Shown: positions 10,576 to 19,807, counted from the stretch's first letter. The stretch: DNA of 64,000 nucleotides from Myxococcales bacterium (GCA_029880325.1 JAOUOP010000037.1:1-64000), one strand, 5' to 3'. Numbers and translations: made by a program. The notes: generated from the letters alone by a model not told the origin.

Positions 10576-12842
10576 GCGCGCGCTCGGGGGCGGTGGCGTG
10601 GGCTGTACTGCTGCCGCTGTGGGCGGCGCTTGGCTGTGGCGATGAGGGTGCCCCAGAGTCGGCGTCTGATCCCAGCGCGCGCTCGGCCTGTTTGCCCGCG
10701 CTGCGGGCGGCGGACGCGGGCGGCGATGCCGGGGCCGAGCCGGCCTCGGACGCCAGCGTCGTCGACGCGCCCCAGCTGCTGCACGAGCTGGCGAGCGCCG
10801 CCGACTTCGCTGCCCTGGCGAGCGCGGCGGGCGAGGTGAAGTTCTTCGTGCCGGTGGCGGGCGCTTCGGCGCCGCCGCCCCTCGATGCTCCCTGCAGCTT
10901 TCAAAACACCGGCGACTTCCCCTATCACCTGCAGTTTTTGCAGAGCCTGGGGTTGTATCGAGACCTGGACCTGGCCGGCTACGAGGCGCTGACCACCAGC
11001 CCCGAGGCGCGCCAGCTGTGGGCCGGCGCCTTGCGCTTCTGGCCGGTGGCGCCCCATCCGAGTCCGCCCAAGGGTGCAGCTGTCCTGGGCGTGCTCAGCG
11101 TTGCGCTCTACACCAGCCCCAGCGGCGACGAGCAGCCGAGCGCCGAGCAGCTGGCCGCGATCCACGGGGCGTTGGTCGAATGCCTGCCCTACGCCAGCGA
11201 GCGGCTTGCGCTGTTGCCGGCGCCGGGGGTGCAGGCCGCGGCGGTGGCGGAAATGCAGGCGGAGCTGGGGGCGCTCGGGGTCTTCGTGATCGAGCTGGCC
11301 GAGCTGGCCACCGGGCTTGGGGCGGAGGTCTACAGTCAGGGCGAGAGCTACGGCTTTGTGCGCGTGCTGTGGCCCCGGGAGGACGGCGGCGTCGGGCCGC
11401 AGCCGGAGCTGGGTCCCCGCGACATCCTGGTGGCCGACAACGCCCCGCCCGAGCTGCCGACGCTGGCCGGTCTGATCAGCCGCCGGCCGCAGAGTCCGGG
11501 CAGTCACCTGAACCTGCGCATGATGGAGCGCGGCGCCCCCAGCGCCTCGCTGCCGACGATCTTCGACAGCGCACTGCTGCAGCAGCTCGATGGGCTCGTG
11601 GCCCACATCTACACCGAAGATCAGGACGTGCGGCTGGAGGCGGCCAGCCTGCAAGCCGCCGAGGCCCACTGGCGGCGCACGCGTCCGCCGGCGCCCGCGC
11701 TGCAGCCGGATTTCACGCTTGAAGCGCTGGCGGACTTCGCGGCGCTGCGCGCCAGCGACGGCGCCGCCTACGGGCAAAAGGCGGCCTACCTGGGCGAGCT
11801 GCAGCGGGCGCTGCCCGCGGCGCAACGACCGGCGGGCTTTGCGATTCCCCTGGCGCGCTACCAGCGTTTCATGATCGATAATGGCCTTCAGACGCAGGTC
11901 GAGGCTCTGCTCGAGGACCCGGAGGTGCGGCGGGACGGCTCCGTGCGGCGCTCCCGGCTTTCGCAGCTGCGCGACGCCATCGAACACGCCCCGCTGCCAG
12001 CCGGGCTCCTGGATGAGCTGCGCGGCCAGGCTCGAGACAGCCTGGGGCGCGCGGCGGCCGGCGCCTGGTTGCGGCTGCGTTCGAGTAGCAACGCCGAGGA
12101 TCTGGCCGGGTTCAGCGGCGCCGGGCTCTACGACTCCCAGAGTGGCTGCTTCGCCGACGACTTCGATGCCGACGCCCTGGGGCCCTCGGCCTGTCTGGGC
12201 GCCGAAGAGCGCGCCGCGCTCGAGGCCGAGCTGGGCGTCCTGCGCGCCGAGCTGGCCGAGCATCCCGAGCGCGCGTGGCTGGCCGAGCTCATCGACGATC
12301 GCCTCGATGCCCTGGGCCGCGAGCGCGGGGTGGCCCGGGCCCTGCGTCGGGTGTGGGCCAGCCTGTGGAGCGAGCGCGCCTTTGAGGATCGGCAATGGCG
12401 TGGCCTGGACCCGCGTGCGGTGGGCATGGGGGTGGCGGTACATCGGCGCTTCGTGTTCGAACAGCTCGACGCCGTGCTGCAGACACCGGCGGCGGGCGCC
12501 GGGGACGGGCGCTACCGCTTGATCAGCCAGCCGGACGGGCACAGCCCGGTGCGCCCCGAGCGGCCCGACCTGCGGCCCGAGGTCTTGAGCTTCGAGGGCA
12601 CCGAGTCGGGGGCGCGGTCGGTGCAGCGCGTGGCCGGCTCGTCGTTGCTCGAAGCCGGGCAGTGGCTGTGGAGCGACGCCCAGCTGTCAGAGCTCGCGCA
12701 GTGGGTCTTTGCCCTGCGGCAACACCTGGCGGGCGAAGTCTTTTGCTCGCAGCCCCTGCCCGCGCTCGAAATCGAGCTGGAGCGCGACGCTGGCGGCATC
12801 GTGGTCTTCAAACAGGTGCGGCCGCGGGTGCAAACGCAGTGA
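10572..12842 (+). CDS. Lipoprotein with PEP-synthase/PPDK-like ATP-grasp domain
   Basis: A 756-residue protein. A GTG start at 10572 overlaps the previous stop (GTGA). A signal peptide with lipobox AALGC is followed by an Ala/Asp linker and a domain of about 380 residues that I do not recognise. The last 260 residues resemble the ATP-binding half of PEP synthase and pyruvate phosphate dikinase: RLRSSSNAEDLAGFSGAG (around 498-517, compare RSSATAED), SLWSERAFEDRQWRG (about 597-611) and VVFKQVRPR (about 743-751, compare QARP). The phosphohistidine swivel domain and the PEP/pyruvate TIM barrel are absent. In that family the half-enzyme transfers phosphate from ATP to a histidine or small molecule. 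A lipidated version implies action outside the cytoplasm, unless the signal peptide is misread. Confidence 0.75.
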   Translation: MSARSGAVAWAVLLPLWAALGCGDEGAPESASDPSARSACLPALRAADAGGDAGAEPASDASVVDAPQLLHELASAADFAALASAAGEVKFFVPVAGASAPPPLDAPCSFQNTGDFPYHLQFLQSLGLYRDLDLAGYEALTTSPEARQLWAGALRFWPVAPHPSPPKGAAVLGVLSVALYTSPSGDEQPSAEQLAAIHGALVECLPYASERLALLPAPGVQAAAVAEMQAELGALGVFVIELAELATGLGAEVYSQGESYGFVRVLWPREDGGVGPQPELGPRDILVADNAPPELPTLAGLISRRPQSPGSHLNLRMMERGAPSASLPTIFDSALLQQLDGLVAHIYTEDQDVRLEAASLQAAEAHWRRTRPPAPALQPDFTLEALADFAALRASDGAAYGQKAAYLGELQRALPAAQRPAGFAIPLARYQRFMIDNGLQTQVEALLEDPEVRRDGSVRRSRLSQLRDAIEHAPLPAGLLDELRGQARDSLGRAAAGAWLRLRSSSNAEDLAGFSGAGLYDSQSGCFADDFDADALGPSACLGAEERAALEAELGVLRAELAEHPERAWLAELIDDRLDALGRERGVARALRRVWASLWSERAFEDRQWRGLDPRAVGMGVAVHRRFVFEQLDAVLQTPAAGAGDGRYRLISQPDGHSPVRPERPDLRPEVLSFEGTESGARSVQRVAGSSLLEAGQWLWSDAQLSELAQWVFALRQHLAGEVFCSQPLPALEIELERDAGGIVVFKQVRPRVQTQ

Positions 12843-12931
12843 GCATCGCCCTGCGCAGGGCCGCGCGCGGGGCTGACCCAAAACGGGGATGCTGATCAGG
12901 AAGATGCGTCCGAGCGCTGCGATCGGGTATC

Positions 12932-15900
12932 ATGATGGGCCGCGAAGGCGTCACCGTCGGCGCGAGTCATTCGATGCCCACCCTCACCTCGCTGCTGGCG
13001 CGCGACGAGATCGTATCGGTCGATATGATCGAGGAGGCCCTGCAGCGGCAGGTGCTCGAAGAAGGCGAGATCGATTCGGCCTTGCTCGAACTCGACGCGC
13101 TGCCGGAAAACGTCCTGTCATCCTATCGGGCCGCGATTTTTGGGTTGGCGCCGGCCTCGCGCCGACATGTGATGGGCGCCGATCCGGGTGCCCTCGAGCT
13201 GCTCAGCCGCGAGGTGGCCCAGGCGCTCGATGCGGTGCCGCTGTCGCGCGACGGCGACACGCTGATCGTGGCGGCGGTCAGCCCGCCCGACGAGTCCGAG
13301 CTCGATGCGCTCGAGTCCAAGCTCGGGCTCCAATTGGAGTTGCGTATCTCCAACGAGCCGCGCATCGCCGGCGCCCTGGAGCGCCACTATGGCATCGAGC
13401 CGCCCAGCCGCCTGCGCCGGCTGCTGCAGAAGCTGGCCGATCGCGATCCGGGAGAGGTGTTGGAGGTGGACGCGGGCTTTTCCGACGCTCCGTCCGACAG
13501 GGCCCGTGACAGGTCGGGCAAAGCCCCCGGCGATACCCCCCAAGAAGCGCTCGAGGTGCCGAAGCCGGCGCCGCTGCCAGCGGAGCTTTCGGGGCCGCCG
13601 CGGGTTCGCAGCAGCGCCGACACCACCACCGTCGGGGCGGTGCTAGAGCCGGTGCGGCCGGTGCAGGTGGCGCCGGTGGTCTCCCTCGGAAGGCAGGGCG
13701 GCGCGGCTCAAAGCAAGCCGGGCGTTGCCGCCTCCGACTCGAGCCCGGCGTCCGACGTGCACAGCGCGCTCGAGCGGGCTGCCATCCGCTCGGCGCGCCC
13801 GCCAGCGGCCGAGGCTCCGGGTGTCGGAGCCGGAGCTGGCGGCCAGGCGGCTGAAAGTCCTTCCCGGCCGGCTCCGCAGGGTTCGGTCGGGCGCGCCTCC
13901 AGGATTCCGGCCCCGCGTCCGCATTCGCCTTCCATGCGCCGCATCGGCAAGGGTCCGCGCGGGCCCTTGACCCGCGACGGCGCCATCGAGCGTCTCAAGG
14001 AGGCGGCCGATCGCGACGAGGTGCTCGACGTGGTCTTTGCCTTTGCGCGCCAGTACTTCGACGCCACGGTGCTGTTTTCCGTGCGCGAAGGTCACGTCCT
14101 GGGCGTCGAGAGTTCGGGGCTGCCGGCCCTGGCCGATCCGCGCAGCATCGACGTGGAAATCGATGCCGGCAGCGTTGACGAGGTGCTGGTTTCGGGTCTG
14201 GCGCGCGTCTTCGACCTCTCGCGCAGGGCCGAAGACCGGGCCGTGGTGGCGTCCCTGGGGCGCGCTGCGGCCCAGCCGGCCGCGCTGATCCCGGTCAGCA
14301 TCCGCCGCCGTATCGTGGCGTTGCTCTATGGCGATCGCGAGGGCCAGGATTTCCACATCGACGAGCTGGCGGATCTGATCGAGCTGCTGCCCGAGGTCAG
14401 CCGCGCCTTCGAGCGCATCATCAGAAATCGTAAGCTCTTGGCCACCGGAAGCAGCGCCGCCCGCCGCCCGGCCGCCCCCGCTGGCGTCTATTCCCCGAAT
14501 CGGGCCGCCGGCCGCGAACGCCGCCGCGCTCGCGCCACCCATGCCGGGCTCCACCCGCTCGCAGATGCCGTCACCGGCGAGACGCCCGCGCGGGTCGTCG
14601 AGGCCATGACTGCCGGTCAAGTAAGCTCACGGTTGACGGAAGAGGCATTGTCTTCGCTCGGCGTGCGCAGCGCGGCACCGCCGCCTCCGCCCAACGCCGA
14701 GCGCACCACCGCCAGCTTCGAGCGAAGTGTGGCCATGGCGCAGACGGTGCGGCTGAGCGATGCCAAGTCGAGCAAAGAGCCAAAGCGGCAGTCGTCGTCG
14801 CCGCCGGCGACCTCGCAGCCGCCGCCGCCAGCGCGCTTCGTTCCGCCGGTCGAGGTTACCCAGGCCCGTCGCGGCGGCACGCTCAGGCCCGGAGCGCGCA
14901 GCGATCGCGAGATCACGCGCCCCAGCCGCCCGGCCAACGTCCACAGCTCGGAGTCGTCGCTGGCCGGCGCCCCGCTGCGCACCAGTCCGCCGCCGCCGCG
15001 CACGCTGTCGCAACCGCCTCCTGGGACTGGCGGCTATGCGGTCGGCGACCGCGCACCCGAGCTGCTGGGCGTGCGCCCCCAGCCGCGCCGACCCAGCGGC
15101 CCAGCCCCCGGTTCGGCGGGAAAGCCGCAGCCCCAACGACCCACGCCGGCGGAGCGCCCGGCGGGTTTGCCCCGGGATTTGCGCCGCGAGGCAGATGACT
15201 CCGGGCAGCTGCCCAAGGCTGAGCGGGTTTCACCGGCGGTTCACGATTCGATCCGACCGCCCGCGGATACCGATGCGACGGCGCGAGCAGCGGTCGCGGT
15301 GCCACCATCGGCGCCGCTGCCGTCGGTGGCGTCCGAAGCGGAAACGCTATCGGCCGCGGTCGAGGCCTTGCCCCAGGAGGACTCCGGTGCGGCCAAGTCG
15401 GTGGTCATCGACCTGGGCGCCGATGCCGAGCGCCTTGTCGACGAGCTGTGCGCCTCGGGGCCCGATGAAGAAGGTCCTGCCGTCGCCAGTCTGCTCCGGC
15501 TCGGCGATCACGGGCTGCAGGCGGTGGCCAAGCGCTTTCCCGGTCCGCTGTGGCTCGATCGGGCCCAGATCCTCACGCGCGCACCGGCTGGACGCGACCT
15601 GGGGCCGATTCCGCGCGCGCTGACGGCTTTCGACGACCGCGCCACGCCCCAGCTGGCGGCGCTGCTCGACCACGAAAGCCCTGACGCGCGCCTCTACGCG
15701 GTGTTGCTGGCCAGCGATCGAGTGCGACCGGAGCTTTTGTGGCCGCTCTACGAGCGTCTCTACGATGCTGACGGCACGGTGCGGCGGGTCGTTTCGGAGA
15801 TTCTGCCCCACTTTCGCAACGTGGCCGGTTTCGACCAGGTGCGCGAAGCCCTGCGGCAAAAGGTAGGCGACGACGGCCAGGCCATGCAGCACCGGCTGTC

Positions 15901-16285
15901 GGCGTTGGAAGCGCTCAGCACGCTGCGCGACGCCGGCAGTGCCGCGCTGCTGGTGGGGCTGTCGAGCCATCGCGAAAGGCAGCTCTCGATCCCCGCCCAT
16001 CGAGCGCTGGTGGCCATCAGCGGCCACGACTTCGGCAACTCGGCACGAAAATGGCGCGCGTGGCTGGCCAAGAGCTCGGGTCGGCATCGCACCGAATGGC
16101 TCATCGACGGCCTATCCCAACCCGACGAGAGGGTGCGTGCCATCGCCAGCGCCGAGCTGCAGAAGATGACCCAGGTTTACTACGGCTTCGTGCCCGGAGC
16201 TCCACGTCGCGAGCGCGAGTTGGCCCAGCGCCGCTACCGCGAGTGGTGGAGCACCCAGGGCAAGGCCCAATTCGGCGTGCGCTAG
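12932..16285 (+). CDS. MshEN/GAF-like/HEAT-repeat fusion protein
   Basis: A 1117-residue cytoplasmic protein with four parts. (1) Residues about 15-160 look like the N-terminal MshEN/GSPII_E domain of type II secretion and type IV pilus ATPases (TSLLARDEIVSVDMIEEAL, LEEGEIDSALLEL); this domain can bind cyclic-di-GMP in MshE. (2) A Pro/Ser/Ala-rich linker. (3) A GAF-like domain at about 345-500 (ERLKEAADRDEVLDVVFAFA, ALIPVSIRRRIVALLYGD). (4) A second long disordered region, then HEAT-type helices from about 830 to the end. There is no Walker A motif, so it is not a secretion ATPase. The true start may be the ATG at 12974 (MPTLTSLLA), which fits the family better; neither start has a strong ribosome-binding site. 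A signalling or scaffold role is inferred. Confidence 0.75.
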   Translation: MMGREGVTVGASHSMPTLTSLLARDEIVSVDMIEEALQRQVLEEGEIDSALLELDALPENVLSSYRAAIFGLAPASRRHVMGADPGALELLSREVAQALDAVPLSRDGDTLIVAAVSPPDESELDALESKLGLQLELRISNEPRIAGALERHYGIEPPSRLRRLLQKLADRDPGEVLEVDAGFSDAPSDRARDRSGKAPGDTPQEALEVPKPAPLPAELSGPPRVRSSADTTTVGAVLEPVRPVQVAPVVSLGRQGGAAQSKPGVAASDSSPASDVHSALERAAIRSARPPAAEAPGVGAGAGGQAAESPSRPAPQGSVGRASRIPAPRPHSPSMRRIGKGPRGPLTRDGAIERLKEAADRDEVLDVVFAFARQYFDATVLFSVREGHVLGVESSGLPALADPRSIDVEIDAGSVDEVLVSGLARVFDLSRRAEDRAVVASLGRAAAQPAALIPVSIRRRIVALLYGDREGQDFHIDELADLIELLPEVSRAFERIIRNRKLLATGSSAARRPAAPAGVYSPNRAAGRERRRARATHAGLHPLADAVTGETPARVVEAMTAGQVSSRLTEEALSSLGVRSAAPPPPPNAERTTASFERSVAMAQTVRLSDAKSSKEPKRQSSSPPATSQPPPPARFVPPVEVTQARRGGTLRPGARSDREITRPSRPANVHSSESSLAGAPLRTSPPPPRTLSQPPPGTGGYAVGDRAPELLGVRPQPRRPSGPAPGSAGKPQPQRPTPAERPAGLPRDLRREADDSGQLPKAERVSPAVHDSIRPPADTDATARAAVAVPPSAPLPSVASEAETLSAAVEALPQEDSGAAKSVVIDLGADAERLVDELCASGPDEEGPAVASLLRLGDHGLQAVAKRFPGPLWLDRAQILTRAPAGRDLGPIPRALTAFDDRATPQLAALLDHESPDARLYAVLLASDRVRPELLWPLYERLYDADGTVRRVVSEILPHFRNVAGFDQVREALRQKVGDDGQAMQHRLSALEALSTLRDAGSAALLVGLSSHRERQLSIPAHRALVAISGHDFGNSARKWRAWLAKSSGRHRTEWLIDGLSQPDERVRAIASAELQKMTQVYYGFVPGAPRRERELAQRRYREWWSTQGKAQFGVR

Positions 16286-16361
16286 ATCCAGGGCAGAACG
16301 GTGGCGCCCGTCCGTTGCGGCGCGCAGTGCCGGCTAAGGCAGCGCGGTCCCGGTGAGGTCC

Positions 16362-17759
16362 CTAATCGCCCAGGGGATTGTCCAGGATGTCCGAGATCAC
16401 CCCTTCGCCCGGCGGGGGCTGCTCGGGCTGGGCTTCGGGGGCTGCGGCCTTGGGCTGCTGGGGCTTGGCTGCCGGGCTTTCCGCGGGCTTGGCCGGTGGG
16501 GCCTGAGCTTCGCTGTCGGGGGTGGCGGAGGGCTCGGCTTTGGTCTCGGGCGCCAGGGCCTGGTCGGGCGGCAGTGGGCGCTTGCTGACGATGCGGGTCT
16601 TGGATTTGGCCGCGGGCTTGGCTTTCGGTTTGGCACGGTCCATGCGCGCCAGGGCGGCCTTGGCGGTGGGGTTGCCCGGCTCCAGGTTCAAGACGTTCTT
16701 GTAGCGGGCGCGGGCCTCGTCGAACTTGCGGGCGGCACGCAAGGCATTGGCCAACTGAAGGTTGAGGTCCACATTGTACGGAGCGATCGCCAGCGCGCGC
16801 TCGAAAGCCGGGATGGCGCGGCCGGGTTGACTCAGGGCCAAGTACGACTTGCCCACCTTCAGATGAACTTGGGGATCGTTGGGCATCTGTTGGGCGGCGC
16901 GCTCGTAGGTGGCTGCGGCCGAGAGGTAGGACTTGCGCTCGAAGTAGGTATCGCCCTGGCGCATCAGATCCGGTGCGGCCTGGGTTGCGGGGGCAGCTTG
17001 GGGCTGGGCGGGCGCGGCGCCAGCGGTGGCCGATGGCGTGGCGGCGGCTCCCATGCGCTGGGCTTCAGCCAGCAGCGCCATCAACTCCTGGGAGTTGGGC
17101 ACCAACTGCAGTGCGGCCTGTAGGGCTTGGGCTGCGCCGGGACCATCGCCGAGCTTCATGCGCGCCCGGCCCAAACCGGCCAGGGGTACCGGATCGCTCG
17201 GCGCCTGTTCGGCGGCCTGCTGATAGAGCATGGCGGCCTGGGCGTAGTCGCCGGAGCCGAAGGCCGTGCGGGCGGCCACGAGGGGGCCGCTCGAAGTGGC
17301 CAGCGAGGTTTGGGTGGCGGCGGCGCGCAGGGCGGCGCATTCGGTTTCGGCCAACTTGAACTCGCTGACGCAGAAGCCGATGGCGTCGGGGGCGGCGAAG
17401 AGGGCTGGGAGCAGTTCGGCGTCGAGGCCGCGATAGAGGCGCAGCATGACCTGGGAGTGTCGCTGCTGGTATTCCTGGGGCGTGGCGCCGGGACCGCTGG
17501 CGCCGAAGAGCACATAGCCGACGGCCTGGCGCGTTCGGTCATAGTCGGAGCCGCCGCGGGAGGCATTGGCCTGCAGGCCGCTCGAGACCTGGTTGGTGAT
17601 GGCGATGGCGTAGCCCGCTTGCAGGCCTCCGTATTGCATCAGGCGTTTGACCACCGCGGGGTCGGCCTGTTGGTTGCCATCGCTCCCGGTTGAACGGACC
17701 AAACAGCCGCTGCCGAATGTGCAAGCGGCCATCAACCAGACGAAGTGAGCGTTCCGCAC
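16362..17759 (-). CDS. TPR-repeat lipoprotein
   Basis: A 465-residue lipoprotein. A GTG start at 17759 has AGGAG about nine bases upstream. The lipobox is GSGC near residue 19. Residues about 140-370 contain tetratricopeptide repeats in two blocks (AARTAFGSGDYAQAAMLYQQ, AAATYERAAQQMPNDPQVH, RAIPAFERALAIAPYNVD, ARARYKNVLNLEPGNPTAKA). The tail is a long Lys/Pro/Ala-rich region. Probably an envelope scaffold for protein-protein contacts; partner unknown. It lies downstream of rsmE on the same strand (gap about 90 bp) and converges with the HEAT-repeat gene. Confidence 0.8.
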   Translation of the reverse strand: MRNAHFVWLMAACTFGSGCLVRSTGSDGNQQADPAVVKRLMQYGGLQAGYAIAITNQVSSGLQANASRGGSDYDRTRQAVGYVLFGASGPGATPQEYQQRHSQVMLRLYRGLDAELLPALFAAPDAIGFCVSEFKLAETECAALRAAATQTSLATSSGPLVAARTAFGSGDYAQAAMLYQQAAEQAPSDPVPLAGLGRARMKLGDGPGAAQALQAALQLVPNSQELMALLAEAQRMGAAATPSATAGAAPAQPQAAPATQAAPDLMRQGDTYFERKSYLSAAATYERAAQQMPNDPQVHLKVGKSYLALSQPGRAIPAFERALAIAPYNVDLNLQLANALRAARKFDEARARYKNVLNLEPGNPTAKAALARMDRAKPKAKPAAKSKTRIVSKRPLPPDQALAPETKAEPSATPDSEAQAPPAKPAESPAAKPQQPKAAAPEAQPEQPPPGEGVISDILDNPLGD

Positions 17760-17849
17760 GTGGGATTCTCCTCGGACCTTACCGACGCGACGCCGACGAA
17801 ACTACACCGAAGCTGCACGGGGGTGCCAGCAAACGGTCGCCCGAGCGGG

Positions 17850-18599
17850 TCAGTCGAGGCGGCCAAGTCGAGCGAGCAGCAGGCTGGCGGCGGCCACCGC
17901 AGCGGTCTCGAAGCGCAGGATCGACGGGCCGAGGCCGGCGACCTCGAAGCCCTGCTGGCAGAGGGCTTGGACTTCGGCGGCCTCGAGGCCGCCCTCGGGC
18001 CCGATCACGGCCCAGGTGGACCGGGGGGCGGGCGCCGCGTCGCCTTGCCAGGGGCCGGCTGTTTCGCTGCGCTCCCAGAAAACGAGGCGCTCGCTGTTGG
18101 ATGGGGCGCGGCTGGCCACGGCGGCGAGATTGTCGGCAGCGTGGATGGTCGGGGCGTAGAGCTGACCTGACTGGGCACAGGCTTCGAAGGCGATGCGCTG
18201 CAGGCGTGCGACGCGCTCGGCGGCGGCGCGGGGGGCCGCGGGCGCGGGGACAGAACGCTGGCATTGGGCCAGGTGCAGCCCGGCGACACCTAATTCGGTG
18301 CACATGCGCGCCACCATCTCCAGCTTGCTGGCCTTGGGCAGCCCGAGGATCAGGTGCAGCGCCGGTTGGGGGGGAGGACTTTGGAAGCGCTGCTGCAGCA
18401 GAGCCTGGGTCTGGGCTCGGGTGCCGGCCTGGAGCCGCGCCGGGCCATGGGTGCCGGCGCCGTCGAAGAGCGTAACCGCGGCGCCGGGCGACAGGCGCAG
18501 GACGCGGGCGTGGCGGGCGCTGATCTCCGGCAGGGACACGAGTTCGCCCGGGCTCGGTAGCTCGGGCACCCAAAGCCGAGGCGGCGACGGCTCAGTCAA
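17850..18599 (-). CDS. rsmE: 16S rRNA (uracil-1498-N3)-methyltransferase RsmE
   Basis: A 249-residue SPOUT-class RNA methyltransferase that methylates U1498 of 16S rRNA using S-adenosylmethionine. The N-terminal PUA-like part is followed by the trefoil-knot motifs IGPEGGLEAAEV and LGPSILRFETAA, the usual RsmE signature (IGPEGG and LG.RILR.ETA). Length is normal for the family. No ATG lies near the start; a TTG at 18599 preceded by AGGGG is the best choice. It follows prmA on the same strand, a common pairing, but here the two are separated by a 250-bp five-copy repeat array. Confidence 0.9.
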   Translation of the reverse strand: MTEPSPPRLWVPELPSPGELVSLPEISARHARVLRLSPGAAVTLFDGAGTHGPARLQAGTRAQTQALLQQRFQSPPPQPALHLILGLPKASKLEMVARMCTELGVAGLHLAQCQRSVPAPAAPRAAAERVARLQRIAFEACAQSGQLYAPTIHAADNLAAVASRAPSNSERLVFWERSETAGPWQGDAAPAPRSTWAVIGPEGGLEAAEVQALCQQGFEVAGLGPSILRFETAAVAAASLLLARLGRLD

Positions 18600-18626
18600 T
18601 GCCAGCCCCTGCCGCCAGGGAAACGC

Positions 18627-18876
18627 GGAAAAAGCTGCCAGGACGTTTTCGCGGCCGGTTTTCGCGGTGGGCTAACAGCCCCAGAAAAAGCTGCCAGGAC
18701 GTTTTCGCGAGTGGGAAAAGCGGGTGGAAAAAGCCGCGGAAAAAGCTGCCAGGACGTTTTCGCGGCCGGTTTTCGCGGTGGGCTAACAGCCCCGGAAAAA
18801 GCTGCCAGGACGTTTTCGCGAGCGGGAAAAGCGGGTGGAAAAAGCCGCGGAAAAAGCTGCCAGGACGTTTTCGCGG
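18627..18876. repeat. Five-copy quasi-palindromic repeat array between prmA and rsmE
   Basis: Five nearly identical cores, GAAAAAGCTGCCAGGACG followed by TTTTCGCG, begin at 18627, 18683, 18738, 18794 and 18849, spaced 55 or 56 bp. Two spacer types alternate: one containing CGGCCGGTTTTCGCGGTG then GGCTAACAGCCCC, and one containing gGTGGAAAAAGCCGC. The higher-order unit is therefore 111 bp. Each core is an imperfect palindrome (GAAAA ... TGCC/GGAC ... TTTTC). The last unit ends just before the TAG stop of prmA (18881-18883), and the GGTGGGCTAAC of the spacers also matches the prmA 3' end. Two related cores lie inverted at 61989 and 62069. Confidence 0.9.
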
Positions 18877-18880
18877 TGGG

Positions 18881-19807
18881 CTAACCATCGGTGGGCTCGG
18901 CGTCGGATAGGAGCAGGGCGAGCCAGGTGCCTTCCTGGGCTTGCCAGGTGGTTTTCAGGGGGGCGAAGGCTTGCTGGACGCGTTCGCCTTCGCCCTCAAG
19001 GATGCCGCTGAGCAGCAGTTGGCCGCCGGGTTCGAGGCGCTCGCGCAGGCTGGTGGCCAGCGGGAGCAGGAATCGGGTTTCCAGGTTGGCGACGACCAGG
19101 GGGTAGCGCGCGTGGAGGCTTTCGAGCGCTTCCCCGTCGACTTCGATGGCGGCGCGCACGCCGTTGGCTGCGGCGTTTTCTGCGGTCGCGGCGATGGCGC
19201 TGGGGTCGATGTCGATGGCTCGTACGTGGGCGACCCCGAGGCGCGCAGCGGCGATCGAGAGGATGCCGCTGCCGCAGCCGACGTCGAGCATGCGCGCGAT
19301 GTGCCCGATGCCGCGCGCCTGCAGGCGCTGCTCGATGGCACTCAGGCACAGGCGCGTGGTTTCGTGGGTGCCGGTGCCGAAGGCATGGCCGGGGTCGATG
19401 GTGATGGCCAGGTCGTCGGCCCGGGCCTCGAAGCCGGGCCGCGGTTGACTCGGCCAGGGCGGCTGCACCACCAGGCGCACACCGACGCGGCTGGGCCGAA
19501 AGTGGGCCCGCCAGCCGTCGCGCCAGTCGTCGCCGACGACGAAGTCGAGCTGGGCCTGGCAGTCGCCCAGGCCGCTGGCGTTCCCCAGTTCGGCCAGGGC
19601 CGCCCGGGCGCCGTCTTCGTCGGCGAAGGAAGCCAGTAGGGTGACGTGGCCGCTGGCTTCGCGGGTCGGGGCCGTCAGGGTGGTGGCGTCGCGCTGCTCG
19701 ACGCCGAGCGCGCCCAGCTCGAAGAGTTCGAGGCTGGCCAGTTCGGCCTGCGCTTCGGGAACCAGCAGACTCAGGTGGGGATAGCGGGGCGGCGGGGACA
19801 GGGGCAT
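18881..19807 (-). CDS. prmA: Ribosomal protein L11 methyltransferase PrmA
   Basis: A 308-residue class I SAM-dependent methyltransferase predicted to trimethylate ribosomal protein L11. The N-terminal domain matches PrmA (YPHLSLLVPEAQAE...). Family motifs are ITIDPGHAFGTGTHETTRLC, LDVGCGSGILSIAAARLG (SAM-binding motif I), ENAAANGV and VANLETRFLLPLA (compare NILA). The ATG at 19807 lies nine bases after the stop of a small membrane protein gene. Length is normal. The 3' end abuts a repeat array whose units resemble the last bases of this gene, suggesting the repeat spread from or into this position. Confidence 0.93.
   Translation of the reverse strand: MPLSPPPRYPHLSLLVPEAQAELASLELFELGALGVEQRDATTLTAPTREASGHVTLLASFADEDGARAALAELGNASGLGDCQAQLDFVVGDDWRDGWRAHFRPSRVGVRLVVQPPWPSQPRPGFEARADDLAITIDPGHAFGTGTHETTRLCLSAIEQRLQARGIGHIARMLDVGCGSGILSIAAARLGVAHVRAIDIDPSAIAATAENAAANGVRAAIEVDGEALESLHARYPLVVANLETRFLLPLATSLRERLEPGGQLLLSGILEGEGERVQQAFAPLKTTWQAQEGTWLALLLSDAEPTDG

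Noticed and set aside
10503..12542. 679-residue open frame antisense to the ATP-grasp lipoprotein gene
   Set aside because: It mirrors the coding frame of a GC-rich gene, is rich in Arg/Gln/Gly without a domain, and has no start signal.
18627..18876. CRISPR array
   Set aside because: The spacers are of two repeated types, not unique sequences, and no cas gene is present.
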